The translations under genes and the position numbers were made by a program. Positions 7,458 through 14,694 of a stretch of DNA of 14,767 bases are shown here, one piece after another (the stretch's first letter is position 1; every line of letters begins with the position of its first letter). Where the stretch lies: NCBI GenBank assembly GCA_934256705.1, contig CAKQPF010000072.1:1-14767 (forward strand). Reading direction: 5' to 3'. Under the pieces are notes generated by a model. That model saw nothing but the letters and a program-made list of their open reading frames with translations. It was not told the DNA's origin and searched no databases. Source of the stretch: an uncultured Prevotella sp. Its GTDB lineage: Bacteria > Bacteroidota > Bacteroidia > Bacteroidales > Bacteroidaceae.

Positions 7458-8330
7458 TCAATATTTTATCACAAGATAATTAGTAACGCTCCAGAAACGT
7501 GCGGCATCTGTAATGGTCAGCGTGCTGGTGCCGTCTGCATTCTCTGTCACCTTATATGAGCCTGCTGGCATGTGGGTAAGAATCTTGTAGGACTTAGCAG
7601 GAATCTTGAATGTATTGACATTGCGGATGTCTATCTTCTTGAAAGCGGAAGCGTTCACCTGGTTCATGTCGAGCTTGCTCTTCTTGAAGAGACTGCCACC
7701 TGTCATGAGACCTGCCTTCTTCAGTTCCTTCTTGGTGCCGATGATGACATAAGCCTCATTGAGCTGGTCTGCCTGGGCATCAATGGTCTTCTTCTGCTCA
7801 GCCTTCTCCACGTTCAACTGCTCCACATTGGTGTTCAACTGCTCTACGTGTGCCTTGAGAGTCTCGATGTCGAAGTTCTTCTTCTCCAGTTCAGCGGTAA
7901 GCTCGGCGATAGTGCGGTCCTTTTCCTCTATCTGTTTCTTGAGGGCATTGATGGTCTTCTGCATCTTCTTGGCGTTGGCATCATCCTTGTTCAGCTTGCC
8001 TTCGAGGATGGCAAGACGCTCGCGCTGACGCTCAAGCATCATCTTGTAGGTGGCAAGGTTCTGGGTGATCTGCTCCTTCTTGGAAGCTGGGCTCTCGCCT
8101 GAAGTGCGGAGAATGTTGCCCTCCATATTTACCACACTGTCCATACTGGTGTTGACAGCATCGAGGAAGAGGTTCATCTCGTCCAGTTCTGCCATATTTG
8201 CACTTAGCGCATTGCGCAGGGAATCATTCTCTGAATTACCTTTCTGGGTGTTTCCGCCACATGATGCGATGGAAATCACAACTGCTGAAAGCAGGATAGA
8301 ATACAAAGTTTTTCTCATATTGTTACTCAT
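7458..8330 (-). CDS. Coiled-coil lipoprotein, Cbp1-like family
   Basis: 290 aa. The N-terminus is a lipoprotein signal: MRKTLYSILLSAVVISIASC, lipobox Cys at residue 24 from the ATG at 8330, or residue 20 from the alternative ATG at 8318. Residues about 85-195 are a long heptad-rich coiled coil (repeated LEKK, EQLN, EQKK segments). The C-terminal about 95 residues form a conserved globular end: YVIIGTKKELKKAGLM, FKKIDIRNV, HMPAGSYKV, then ITDAARFWSVTNYLVI. From memory this layout and the C-terminal motifs match proteins annotated in Bacteroides as Cbp1-family collagen-binding adhesins; the binding role is inherited annotation, not visible here. There is no acidic stretch right after the Cys, so surface export is uncertain. 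A good Bacteroidota promoter lies upstream (8364-8395). Confidence 0.8.
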   Translation of the reverse strand: MSNNMRKTLYSILLSAVVISIASCGGNTQKGNSENDSLRNALSANMAELDEMNLFLDAVNTSMDSVVNMEGNILRTSGESPASKKEQITQNLATYKMMLERQRERLAILEGKLNKDDANAKKMQKTINALKKQIEEKDRTIAELTAELEKKNFDIETLKAHVEQLNTNVEQLNVEKAEQKKTIDAQADQLNEAYVIIGTKKELKKAGLMTGGSLFKKSKLDMNQVNASAFKKIDIRNVNTFKIPAKSYKILTHMPAGSYKVTENADGTSTLTITDAARFWSVTNYLVIKY

Positions 8331-8603
8331 TTAGGGGTTATGACTTAAAAAACTAACATGGCGCAAAGATAGTTTATTTCAATGAAAGTAACAAAACTGT
8401 GGTTCTTTTTTTTAGGATTGTTAAGTTCCATAAACTTCAATTCATATTTAAGCAACGCATTCTCCTTTCCTGAAAGGTTGCAATAAAATACGACAATCCA
8501 TTCCCGCATCTGACAATATTACCGTTTTTTCATTGTTTTTTACTATATGAGTAGTCATTTTTCACTCTTTATTTTTTTCCACCACTAAAAATCATAAACA
8601 GGC
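8331..8603. other. Intergenic stretch upstream of the lipoprotein gene
   Basis: It holds the lipoprotein promoter (8364-8395) and, from about 8397 to 8603, AT-rich DNA in which I see no gene, RNA or clear repeat. Confidence 0.7.
8364..8395 (-). promoter_or_regulatory. Bacteroidota-type promoter of the lipoprotein gene
   Basis: On the minus strand TATCTTTG (complement of 8364-8371) matches the Bacteroidota -7 consensus TAnnTTTG, and TTTG (complement of 8392-8395) lies 20 bp upstream as the -33 element. The start codon at 8330 is about 30 bp downstream, leaving a short leader. Confidence 0.8.
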
Positions 8604-8604
8604 A

Positions 8605-8643
8605 AAAAAGGCTGGACTTCCATAACTGAAGTTCTGCCTTTTT
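8605..8643 (-). terminator. Hairpin terminator after the AAA_14/DUF4143 ATPase gene
   Basis: AAAAAGGCTGGACTTC (8605-8620) pairs with GAAGTTCTGCCTTTTT (8628-8643) with one mismatch and one wobble, loop CATAACT. On the minus strand the stem ends in a T run 5 bp after the stop codon at 8649. A-tracts on the left arm make it potentially bidirectional. A closely related hairpin lies at 14084-14115. Confidence 0.8.
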
Positions 8644-8648
8644 GTCTG

Positions 8649-9908
8649 TTATAAGAATTCCAGCAGCCATTTCCATAGAGGGATAATCTCTATGCGGCAA
8701 CCTTCCTTCTCCACAATATCCTCCTCATCCTTTGTCACAACCATCATCCGCTTGACATTCTGGACGGTAGAAAGCTTTATTAATCCATCTGTCTCACGCT
8801 TGAGAGTATCGGAATCTGCCATAGAGTAGGAAACCTGTATGGCCAATTTTTCTTCCGGAATCACAAAATCCACCTCGGCATTCCTGCTGTTCCAGAAATA
8901 GCTGCCATCACCATATTTCCGCCTGAGCGTGACGGCAACTATGTTTTCCAGCAACGAAGTGTCTGCATCTACAAGAAAAAGGTGAAGCAAACCATTGTCC
9001 GTAAAATAATACTTGCGGTTGGATTCCTTGTCCTGCAACTTTCCAAACAAATTCTCATACGGCAAAATGATCCATGTATCAGCCATGTAGCCAACATAAT
9101 CTATCGTGGCATCCGTACTGAGTTTTTTCCCGGTACTGCTCACGATGCTTGCTATTCTGCTGTAAGACAATGGCTGCTTCACGCTTTCCGCCATCTTACG
9201 AATCATTACCCGCAGGGCATAATCGTTGCGAATCTTATATCGAGCCACCAAATCTCCAAAGAAGATTTTACTGAAGAGATTGCTCATCCACGACCTTGGC
9301 TGCTTCATCCCCACCGTCTCTGGCAAACCTCCATGCTGGAAATAGATATTAGAGAGTCTTATAATATCCTTAGCGTAAGCATAGAGGGCATTCTTTGCCT
9401 TGACATCAATACCTCTCGCCTTCAGATATTCGGCAAAGGAATAGGGATACACCTCATGTATCATGTACCTGCCACCGAGTGTTGTTGCTATCTCGCTGCT
9501 CAACATCTTGGCATTACTACCCGTGATGTAAACCTGATATTTCTGATCTGCCAACCTGCGGGCGAACTTTTCCCATCTATCTACCAGCTGAACCTCGTCG
9601 AGAAAGAAGATTGGACGACTGTCATACATTTCTTCATAACAGGTTTTTATCAGGTCAAGGTCGGTCACATCCAAGGAGTCAATACGGTCATCCTCAAAAT
9701 TGAAATACAGGATTTCCTCCTGCTTATGCCCCTGTTCCAACAGCTGAGCTATGCGCTGATACATCAGATACGATTTTCCTGCGTGTCTCAATCCTACAAA
9801 CACATAATTCAGTCCATCCATGAGTTCTACGTCACGAAGAACCAGTTCTACCTGAGTAACATAAGCCTGATACTCAGTTATCAGCAATTTAATCAAATCC
9901 TTCTTCAT
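8649..9908 (-). CDS. AAA_14 / DUF4143 ATP-binding protein
   Basis: 419 aa, the normal length for this family. It has Walker A GLRHAGKS (residues 39-46), Walker B PIFFLDE (99-105), and the ITGSNAKML sensor-like segment (128-136). GGRYMIHEVYPYSFAEYL follows, typical of AAA_14. The C-terminal DUF4143 part (about 205-419) has the helical PRSWMSNLFSKIFFGDLVAR and LSYSRIASIVSS region, YYFTDNGLLHLFL, then a PD-(D/E)XK-like core AEVDFVI...LAIQVSYS. These ATPases are common and multicopy in Bacteroidota; their cellular role is not established. The gene stands alone between its own operator-rich promoter and its terminator. Confidence 0.9.
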   Translation of the reverse strand: MKKDLIKLLITEYQAYVTQVELVLRDVELMDGLNYVFVGLRHAGKSYLMYQRIAQLLEQGHKQEEILYFNFEDDRIDSLDVTDLDLIKTCYEEMYDSRPIFFLDEVQLVDRWEKFARRLADQKYQVYITGSNAKMLSSEIATTLGGRYMIHEVYPYSFAEYLKARGIDVKAKNALYAYAKDIIRLSNIYFQHGGLPETVGMKQPRSWMSNLFSKIFFGDLVARYKIRNDYALRVMIRKMAESVKQPLSYSRIASIVSSTGKKLSTDATIDYVGYMADTWIILPYENLFGKLQDKESNRKYYFTDNGLLHLFLVDADTSLLENIVAVTLRRKYGDGSYFWNSRNAEVDFVIPEEKLAIQVSYSMADSDTLKRETDGLIKLSTVQNVKRMMVVTKDEEDIVEKEGCRIEIIPLWKWLLEFL

Positions 9909-9937
9909 AATTCCCTATCTTTTTACTGAATCCGGTG

Positions 9938-9945
9938 CAAAGATA
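9938..9945 (-). promoter_or_regulatory. -7 promoter element of the ATPase gene
   Basis: On the minus strand this reads TATCTTTG, the exact Bacteroidota -7 form, about 30 bp before the ATG at 9908. A clear -33 TTTG is not visible; that position is occupied by the first palindrome (9955-9968). Confidence 0.65.
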
Positions 9946-9954
9946 CACATTTTG

Positions 9955-10032
9955 TCGTTTATAAACGATGAAAACAATAACTTTTTATCGTTTATAGACG
10001 ATAAAACACGAGTTTCTATTGTTTATAGACGA
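9955..10032. promoter_or_regulatory. Three palindromic operator-like sites upstream of the ATPase gene
   Basis: Site 1, TCGTTTATAAACGA (9955-9968), is a perfect palindrome. Site 2, TCGTTTATAGACGA (9988-10001), is part of a longer imperfect palindrome TTTATCGT...ACGATAAA. Site 3 is TTGTTTATAGACGA (10019-10032). Starts are 33 and 31 bp apart, about three helical turns, so all lie on one face of the DNA. Site 1 covers the expected -33 region of the minus-strand promoter. This fits cooperative repression of the ATPase gene; the binding protein is unknown. Confidence 0.7.
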
Positions 10033-10215
10033 CAAGCATCATTTTTAACGCTATTTCACGCTAAGGAGGGATTGATTTTTGGTGTTTTTTCGTATTTTTA
10101 CACTGAAAAAGACTGTTAAGGGTTAGGAAAATGCAAACTCGATTGTAATATAGACAAAACAGGGCGAAAACAGACATTCGTTACGTCTGAAATGAATAAT
10201 AGGAAGAATATAGTA

Positions 10216-10767
10216 ATGCAAATAAACAAAGAAACGATAGAACAGCTCTTCCGGCAGCATTATCTCAGGATGTACCAATTGGCCAGGGTACTTCTGAAGG
10301 ATGACGCGGCAAGCAAGGATGTGGTGAGCGAAGTCTTTGCCGACGTGCTCTATGGAAAGACCAGACTTGGACTTGACAATGGGACGGCAGACGTAGATTC
10401 ACCCCTACCTTCCGCCAACGTTGGGAGCTACCTTATGGTATGCGTGCGCCATAAATGCCTCAATCTGTTGAACCGGCAGAAGATGAAAGACCGCGTTCAT
10501 CATCTTCTGAAAGCCGATGCTTCGCCTTCGATTGCTCCAATGGAAGCGACGATTGCCGAGATAGACAGGGAGACCGACAAATACGAGGCAATTCTGGCTT
10601 ATATGGATGCTGAACTCACGCCACGAACCAGACGGGTGCTCAATCTGCGCTTTCAGCAGAAACTGAAATATCGGGAGATTGCTACGGAATTGGGCATCAG
10701 CGAAGTGGCAGTATATAAGCATTTGGCACAAGGCATCAGAAAATTAAAACAAAAGTTTAACCCTTAA
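10216..10767 (+). CDS. ECF-type RNA polymerase sigma factor
   Basis: 183 aa from the preferred ATG at 10216 (MQINKETIEQLFRQHY), which has AGGAAG 9 bp upstream; an in-frame ATG at 10192 would add 8 unlikely residues. Region 2 is about residues 8-48 (FRQHYLRMYQLARVLL, then AASKDVVSEVFADVLY). Region 4 is about residues 128-182 (ELTPRTRRVLNLRF, then KYREIATELGISEVAVYKHL as the helix-turn-helix). A 30-residue insertion after region 2 (about 48-72) is somewhat long. It is the first gene of a three-gene operon with an anti-sigma factor and an STN-type outer-membrane receptor, the layout of FecI-FecR-FecA-like surface signalling. Its promoter target is unknown; the receptor operon itself is the natural guess. 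Confidence 0.92.
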   Translation: MQINKETIEQLFRQHYLRMYQLARVLLKDDAASKDVVSEVFADVLYGKTRLGLDNGTADVDSPLPSANVGSYLMVCVRHKCLNLLNRQKMKDRVHHLLKADASPSIAPMEATIAEIDRETDKYEAILAYMDAELTPRTRRVLNLRFQQKLKYREIATELGISEVAVYKHLAQGIRKLKQKFNP

Positions 10768-10777
10768 CAGATTTATT

Positions 10778-11482
10778 ATGGACAAGTTTGAAAAAATACT
10801 GGATATCATCGACCATCAGGAGAAATATTCTGATGAGGAGATTCGTGGAATATTGCAGGATGAGGAATGCCGAAAACTCTATCAGACGATGATGGAAGTG
10901 GATTCTGCACTCCTTATGCAGAGTTCTGATAAAAATAAAGAATCCTCTCCTGTCGTAAATATAGATAAGGAATGGGAGAAATTCAGCCAGGAGCATCAGC
11001 TTCAGGAAACAGCGACACATAATATTGCTCAAGAAGCAGAAGCATCCCGTCCTATTGCCTCCTGGCGAAAATTGGCTGCATCCATCGCCGGTTTCATCCT
11101 GATTTCTGGCATTGCCTTTGCCGCAATCCATACTTACATCAAGCGCAGCCAGGAACCGACCGAGGTTACCGCTGACACTCGTCATGAAATCATGAAATCA
11201 GATTCCGCAAAGCTGATGGCAGTCAAGGATTCCCTGCCCCTTCCGAAAGCAGAGAAGCCTGCCGTACACAAGACTTTCGAGAATGTAACTTTCGAGAAGA
11301 TGATTTCCGAGATTGCTTCTTATTATGATTTGCAAGTGAAGTTTGAGAATAACGAAGGCAAGGTCCTCCGCCTCTATTACGAATGGGACAGCCATTCGAG
11401 CATCGAGAACATCATAAAGGAACTGAACCAATTCGAGAACGTAAACATAGAATTGCAAGGAAACGAGATTATCGTAAAATAA
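10778..11482 (+). CDS. Inner-membrane anti-sigma factor with C-terminal DUF4974 domain (short FecR-like)
   Basis: 234 aa. Residues 1-90 are a cytoplasmic acidic helical part (DKFEKILDIIDHQEKYSDEE) presumed to bind the sigma factor. Residues about 98-119 are a single membrane segment (AASIAGFILISGIAFAAI). Residues about 120-166 are a periplasmic linker, and 167-233 a DUF4974 domain (FENVTFEKMISEIASYYDL, then LRLYYEWD, ENIIKELNQFENVNIEL, IIVK). The middle FecR beta-domain of ordinary FecR-like anti-sigmas (about 300 aa or more) is missing, so this is a shortened form. It begins 10 bp after the sigma factor stop, which implies translational coupling. Expected role: holds the sigma factor at the membrane until the receptor signals through its STN domain. 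Confidence 0.88.
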   Translation: MDKFEKILDIIDHQEKYSDEEIRGILQDEECRKLYQTMMEVDSALLMQSSDKNKESSPVVNIDKEWEKFSQEHQLQETATHNIAQEAEASRPIASWRKLAASIAGFILISGIAFAAIHTYIKRSQEPTEVTADTRHEIMKSDSAKLMAVKDSLPLPKAEKPAVHKTFENVTFEKMISEIASYYDLQVKFENNEGKVLRLYYEWDSHSSIENIIKELNQFENVNIELQGNEIIVK

Positions 11483-11499
11483 CACAAATCCATATCATT

Positions 11500-14046
11500 A
11501 TGAGAAGATTTTCTGCTATCATATTCCTGCTGTGCACCTTCGCTCTGACGATGAGCGCACAGCACATACAGCGCAACTATCACGACCGCAGCATGTCGGA
11601 CGTTCTCATAGACCTCGACAAGGCTTCCAGGCACTACAAGATAAGCTTCATCTACAACGAACTGGAGGACTTCACAGTTACCCAGAACGTGAAGACTGCC
11701 AATATTCCCGATGCCATCCGCAAGGTAATCGGTTTCTACCCGATACAGATGACCGTGGGTGACAGTCTCATCACCGTAGAATGCATGCGCAAGAGCGAGC
11801 GCAAGCTGATAGGCAGACTGATAGACAATAACAATCTTCCTGTGGAATTCGCCAATATCCAACTGCTCAACCCGAACGATTCCTCCTTCCTCTGTGGAGG
11901 CGTGAGCAACGCCAATGGCGATTTCGTAATCCCATGCCAGCAGAAGCAGGCCATCATGAAGGTCTCTTTCGTGGGCTATAAGACGATTTGCAAGCTGGTA
12001 CATATTACCCACATCGGAAATGTGAGGATGCAGGCGACCACCTATCACCTGGACAAGGTAGAGGTAAAGGGGAATCTCCGTATCGACCACGGTGACCATG
12101 CCTCCTATACTTTCTCTGAAGAGCAAATCAAGAACTCACGCCATTCACAGGATCTCTTGGGAACACTTCCAGGAATCTATAATGATCCGATGACCGGAAA
12201 GACATCCAGCATGACCGGAAAATCCATCAAGATTCTCATCAACAATGTGCCGATGACGAGCGAGAACGACTTGAAGGCTATTGCCGCCAACAAAATAAAA
12301 AAGGTGGAATACTACGAAGATCCTCCTATCAGATACGGCAATGTGGACATCGTGATGAATATCATTACCAAGCCGCTTGATACGGGTTATACTACCGGTT
12401 TTGATGTGTCCAGTGCCTTGACCACAGGGGTTAGCGATGACAATGTGTATTTCAAGTACAACAAGGGCAATCATCTGTTTTCCTTCGATTACAGCATCAA
12501 CGTGAGAAACTATCGTGACTGGATAGAAGACAACCAGTATTCCTTTACGCTTGACGACCAACAGGCTGTCTATGATTACCATCTGCACAAGCGTTTTGGC
12601 TATACTGATAACAAGCTAAACCTGAAGTATGCTTACAGCAAGCCAGATGACGTAACCTTCCAGGTCACCTTTTCGCCAGAAGTGTCTCATAAGTTCAACC
12701 GTGGCGAAAGCGAGGTTGCAACGCAAGGAAACAAGGCTTGGCAGGATGGGGTCGGAAACACGAAGGATATTGTGGATTACGTGAAACCCGCAGTAGATAT
12801 TTATCTAAGCAAGCAGTTTGCCCATAACCAGACACTCGATGTGGACGTGCTCGGCTCCTACTTCAACACCAGGCAGCAGATACTCAACCGGCAATGGACT
12901 GCCGACACGGATAGCCTCTTGACCGATGACGACATGCACTCCAGAAGCCACATCTATTCCATGATAGGTGAAGCAGATTATACCAAAGAATGGGAGCGGG
13001 GAGAACTGTCGGCGGGAGTATTTACCTGGAATAAGTGGAGCGACTATAATGTGCGCAATATCCTTTCCGGCTATGATCCATCAAAGTATTCTTCATGCTT
13101 CAAGATCAATACGGTTTATGCCCGATACCAGAACCATATCGGCAAATTTACCTATCGAATAGGCGTAAAAAGCACGTGGAGAACGCAGAGCTATCAGGAT
13201 ATCACCTATCACCACAACTATATTTTTCCGTTGCTATATTTCTCTTATAAGCTGAAAAACGGTTCGTTGCAATTGCTGTCAGCCAGCGGAACCAATTACC
13301 TCGCCATCTCAACATTGAGCGAGAACATGACGATTGTCATCCCAGGACTGATGAAGCAGGGCAACCCGAACGTAAAGGCTACGATGGAATGCGGGCCGGT
13401 ATTCAGATACACCTATAATGATGCGATGCTCTACCTGCAAATAGCCCTTTATGGAATCTATAAGGGCAAGGTAATCACACCTTATTATTATTGGACTACG
13501 GTGAGCGACCGGCGCTGTATTGTTTCTACCTACGAAAACGGCAGTTTCTATTGGCATTATGGCACAGACTACTATATTCAGTTGAAGCCGTTCAAGAACG
13601 AGGTTTTGAAACTGATGGTGGGTGGAGGTTTTGACCGAGAGGTAATCAGCAATTCCTATGGTCGCCATTGTTATTGGTGGTGTCCTTTCAAATATGGCAT
13701 CAACTTCCGGAAAGGAAACTGGGGAGCATCTTACCAGGGAAATATTCCTTCGAAGATGGCTGTCTTGGACTATCGCCAGGCGGATGAACCCAAGAGCGAA
13801 TTCTCTGCTTTTTACCAGAAGGGAGTCTGGCGTTTCTCGTTCTATGGCATGTGGATGTTTGCTCCAGCCAAGTACGAGAGCCAGTCGTTCGACAATCCGA
13901 TTATAAACCAGACGAAACAGCACATTATCAAGGATAACCGCCGCATGCTGATGCTGGGTGTCAGCTACAACTTCTTCTCTGGAAAAAAGAAGAACGTCCG
14001 GAAGAACATCAACAACTACGATTCAGATGCAGGCGCATTCAAGTAA
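11500..14046 (+). CDS. TonB-dependent-type outer-membrane receptor with STN signalling domain
   Basis: 848 aa from the ATG at 11500, chosen because it gives a clean signal peptide (MRRFSAIIFLLCTFALTMSA-Q); the open frame upstream to 11383 lies inside the anti-sigma gene. Residues about 25-95 are an STN (secretin/TonB short N-terminal) domain (RSMSDVLIDLDKASRHYKIS, NIPDAIRKVIGFYP). Residues about 100-180 are a carboxypeptidase-regulatory-like domain (LIGRLID, then FANIQLL, SFVGYKT). Residues about 185-290 are the plug (LDKVEVKG, SQDLLGTLPGIYNDP, KILINNVPM, IKKVEYYEDPP, IVMNIITK). Residues about 295-848 are the barrel, last strand near LMLGVSYNFFSG, followed by a charged tail ending GAFK. It lies 17 bp after the anti-sigma gene. 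There is no SusD-like gene, so a non-glycan or self-sufficient ligand is likely; the substrate is unknown. Terminator hairpins follow directly. Confidence 0.9.
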   Translation: MRRFSAIIFLLCTFALTMSAQHIQRNYHDRSMSDVLIDLDKASRHYKISFIYNELEDFTVTQNVKTANIPDAIRKVIGFYPIQMTVGDSLITVECMRKSERKLIGRLIDNNNLPVEFANIQLLNPNDSSFLCGGVSNANGDFVIPCQQKQAIMKVSFVGYKTICKLVHITHIGNVRMQATTYHLDKVEVKGNLRIDHGDHASYTFSEEQIKNSRHSQDLLGTLPGIYNDPMTGKTSSMTGKSIKILINNVPMTSENDLKAIAANKIKKVEYYEDPPIRYGNVDIVMNIITKPLDTGYTTGFDVSSALTTGVSDDNVYFKYNKGNHLFSFDYSINVRNYRDWIEDNQYSFTLDDQQAVYDYHLHKRFGYTDNKLNLKYAYSKPDDVTFQVTFSPEVSHKFNRGESEVATQGNKAWQDGVGNTKDIVDYVKPAVDIYLSKQFAHNQTLDVDVLGSYFNTRQQILNRQWTADTDSLLTDDDMHSRSHIYSMIGEADYTKEWERGELSAGVFTWNKWSDYNVRNILSGYDPSKYSSCFKINTVYARYQNHIGKFTYRIGVKSTWRTQSYQDITYHHNYIFPLLYFSYKLKNGSLQLLSASGTNYLAISTLSENMTIVIPGLMKQGNPNVKATMECGPVFRYTYNDAMLYLQIALYGIYKGKVITPYYYWTTVSDRRCIVSTYENGSFYWHYGTDYYIQLKPFKNEVLKLMVGGGFDREVISNSYGRHCYWWCPFKYGINFRKGNWGASYQGNIPSKMAVLDYRQADEPKSEFSAFYQKGVWRFSFYGMWMFAPAKYESQSFDNPIINQTKQHIIKDNRRMLMLGVSYNFFSGKKKNVRKNINNYDSDAGAFK

Positions 14047-14064
14047 AAAACGTCTCCGTTTTTT
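14045..14064 (+). terminator. Short hairpin with T run right after the receptor stop codon
   Basis: AAAAAACG (14045-14052), loop TCTC, CGTTTTTT (14057-14064); it overlaps the TAA stop. The stem is mostly A-T and weak; it may act with the stronger hairpin 20 bp downstream. Confidence 0.5.
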
Positions 14065-14083
14065 CGGAATACTATAAATGCAA

Positions 14084-14115
14084 AAGGCTGGACTTCACAT
14101 ACGAAGTTCAGCCTT
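14084..14115 (+). terminator. Hairpin terminator of the sigma/anti-sigma/receptor operon
   Basis: AAGGCTGGACTTC (14084-14096), loop ACATAC, GAAGTTCAGCCTT (14103-14115); fully paired with one G-U. It is followed by ATTGT. Its sequence is nearly the same as the terminator at 8605-8643, including flanking bases (GTCAGTTAT here, GTCTGTTAT there). Confidence 0.75.
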
Positions 14116-14218
14116 ATTGTCAGTTATCAGTATTCCTGATACGATTCATCTTTTCTACACGATGAAAGCAACCTCATTTCGTCTGCATCCATTTCGACTA
14201 AAATATCTGTGGTTAGCA

Positions 14219-14273
14219 CTGTCTGGAGACAGTACCGGGCGTAGCGAGAGTAACCCGTGACGAAGTCTCGGGA
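14219..14273. repeat. Dispersed hairpin repeat member D, left arm of a 41-bp inverted repeat
   Basis: It starts with the hairpin CTGTC-TGGA-GACAG (14219-14232), then TACC. Bases 14233-14273 are the reverse complement of 14510-14550 with 3 mismatches in 41. Confidence 0.85.
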
Positions 14274-14293
14274 TTATAACCGCATGATGAGCG

Positions 14294-14388
14294 GCTGTCT
14301 GGAAGACAGTACCAAATCTCATAACGCTTGTGTTCATCGCTTTCGCGACGACAACTGGCGTTCTAAGGAAACATCAATAGATAAAATA
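14294..14388. repeat. Dispersed hairpin repeat, copy B (long form)
   Basis: Matches copy A (4295-4389) along about 95 bp. It has the leading hairpin CTGTC-TGGAA-GACAG (14295-14309), outer stem AACGC (14323-14327) with GCGTT (14358-14362), inner stem TCGC-TTTC-GCGA (14337-14348), and the tail AAGGAAACATCAATA. The outer stem is more decayed than in copy A, but the inner stem is kept with a changed loop. Confidence 0.85.
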
Positions 14389-14436
14389 TGGAAAAATGGA
14401 TAATGATATGTTTTTATTTATAATTGTTCTGTTTTT

Positions 14437-14500
14437 ATCCATTGATGTTTTTATGGTTATACGTAGTAGGTACTGTCTTCCAGACAGCTGTCCTCTACTT
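14437..14500. repeat. Dispersed hairpin repeat, copy C (inverted, shortened)
   Basis: In opposite orientation to copies A and B: ATCCATTGATGTTT, then a replaced middle lacking the AACGC/GCGTT stem, then GGTACTGTCTTCCAGACAG (14469-14487) and CTGTCCTCTACTT. Copies B and C face each other across about 48 bp. Confidence 0.8.
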
Positions 14501-14509
14501 CTGTTATTG

Positions 14510-14550
14510 TCCCGAGACTTCGTCCCGGGTTACTCTCGCTTCGCTCGGTA
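14510..14550. repeat. Right arm of the 41-bp inverted repeat
   Basis: The reverse complement of 14233-14273 with 3 mismatches (38 of 41 identical). It is directly followed by TTGCC-TTCCA-GGCAA (14551-14565), a hairpin with the same TTCCA loop as copy C but a different, still paired, stem. Confidence 0.85.
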
Positions 14551-14574
14551 TTGCCTTCCAGGCAAGGCATGCTC

Positions 14575-14652
14575 ACGGATAGCCCCCTCCTGTCCCCCTT
14601 GGGGGATGACAGGTCTGGAACTGGCTATCGGGGGCTCAAGCTGACTATCCGT
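14575..14652. repeat. Nested GC-rich inverted repeat
   Basis: The outer arms are ACGGATAG (14575-14582) and CTATCCGT (14645-14652). The next layer is AGCCCCC (14581-14587) with GGGGGCT (14630-14636). The inner hairpin is CCTGTC (14589-14594) with GACAGG (14608-14613) around CCCC-TT-GGGG. It could fold as a multi-branched structure in RNA or single-stranded DNA. Confidence 0.75.
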
Positions 14653-14694
14653 AACCAAAGAAAAGCCCCTCCAGGGAGGGGTTGGGGAGGGCTA

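Larger units (their letters stand above)
14047..14694. other. Gene-free repeat-rich region
   Basis: About 650 bp without a convincing gene. In order: terminator hairpins, a hairpin-repeat member (14219-14273), a long dispersed-repeat copy (14294-14388), an inverted shortened copy (14437-14500), the inverted partner of the first member (14510-14550), a further small hairpin (14551-14565), a nested GC-rich inverted repeat (14575-14652), and a GC-rich hairpin with T-rich tail on the minus strand (about 14663-14681). Short open frames here simply cross these structures. Confidence 0.75.

Noticed and set aside
10113..10770. A perfect 13-bp inverted repeat (CTGTTAAGGGTTA / TAACCCTTAACAG) flanking the sigma factor gene
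   Set aside because: About one or two perfect 13-mers in inverted orientation are expected by chance in a window of this size, the arms do not extend further, and one includes the sigma factor stop codon.
11383..11499. Receptor start at 11383 inside the anti-sigma gene
   Set aside because: It would put 39 charged residues before a clean signal peptide; the ATG at 11500 fits a secreted protein and a 17-bp operon gap.
14396..14644. 82-aa open frame in the right-end repeat region
   Set aside because: It runs straight through hairpin repeats and inverted arms, and the product has no recognisable domain.
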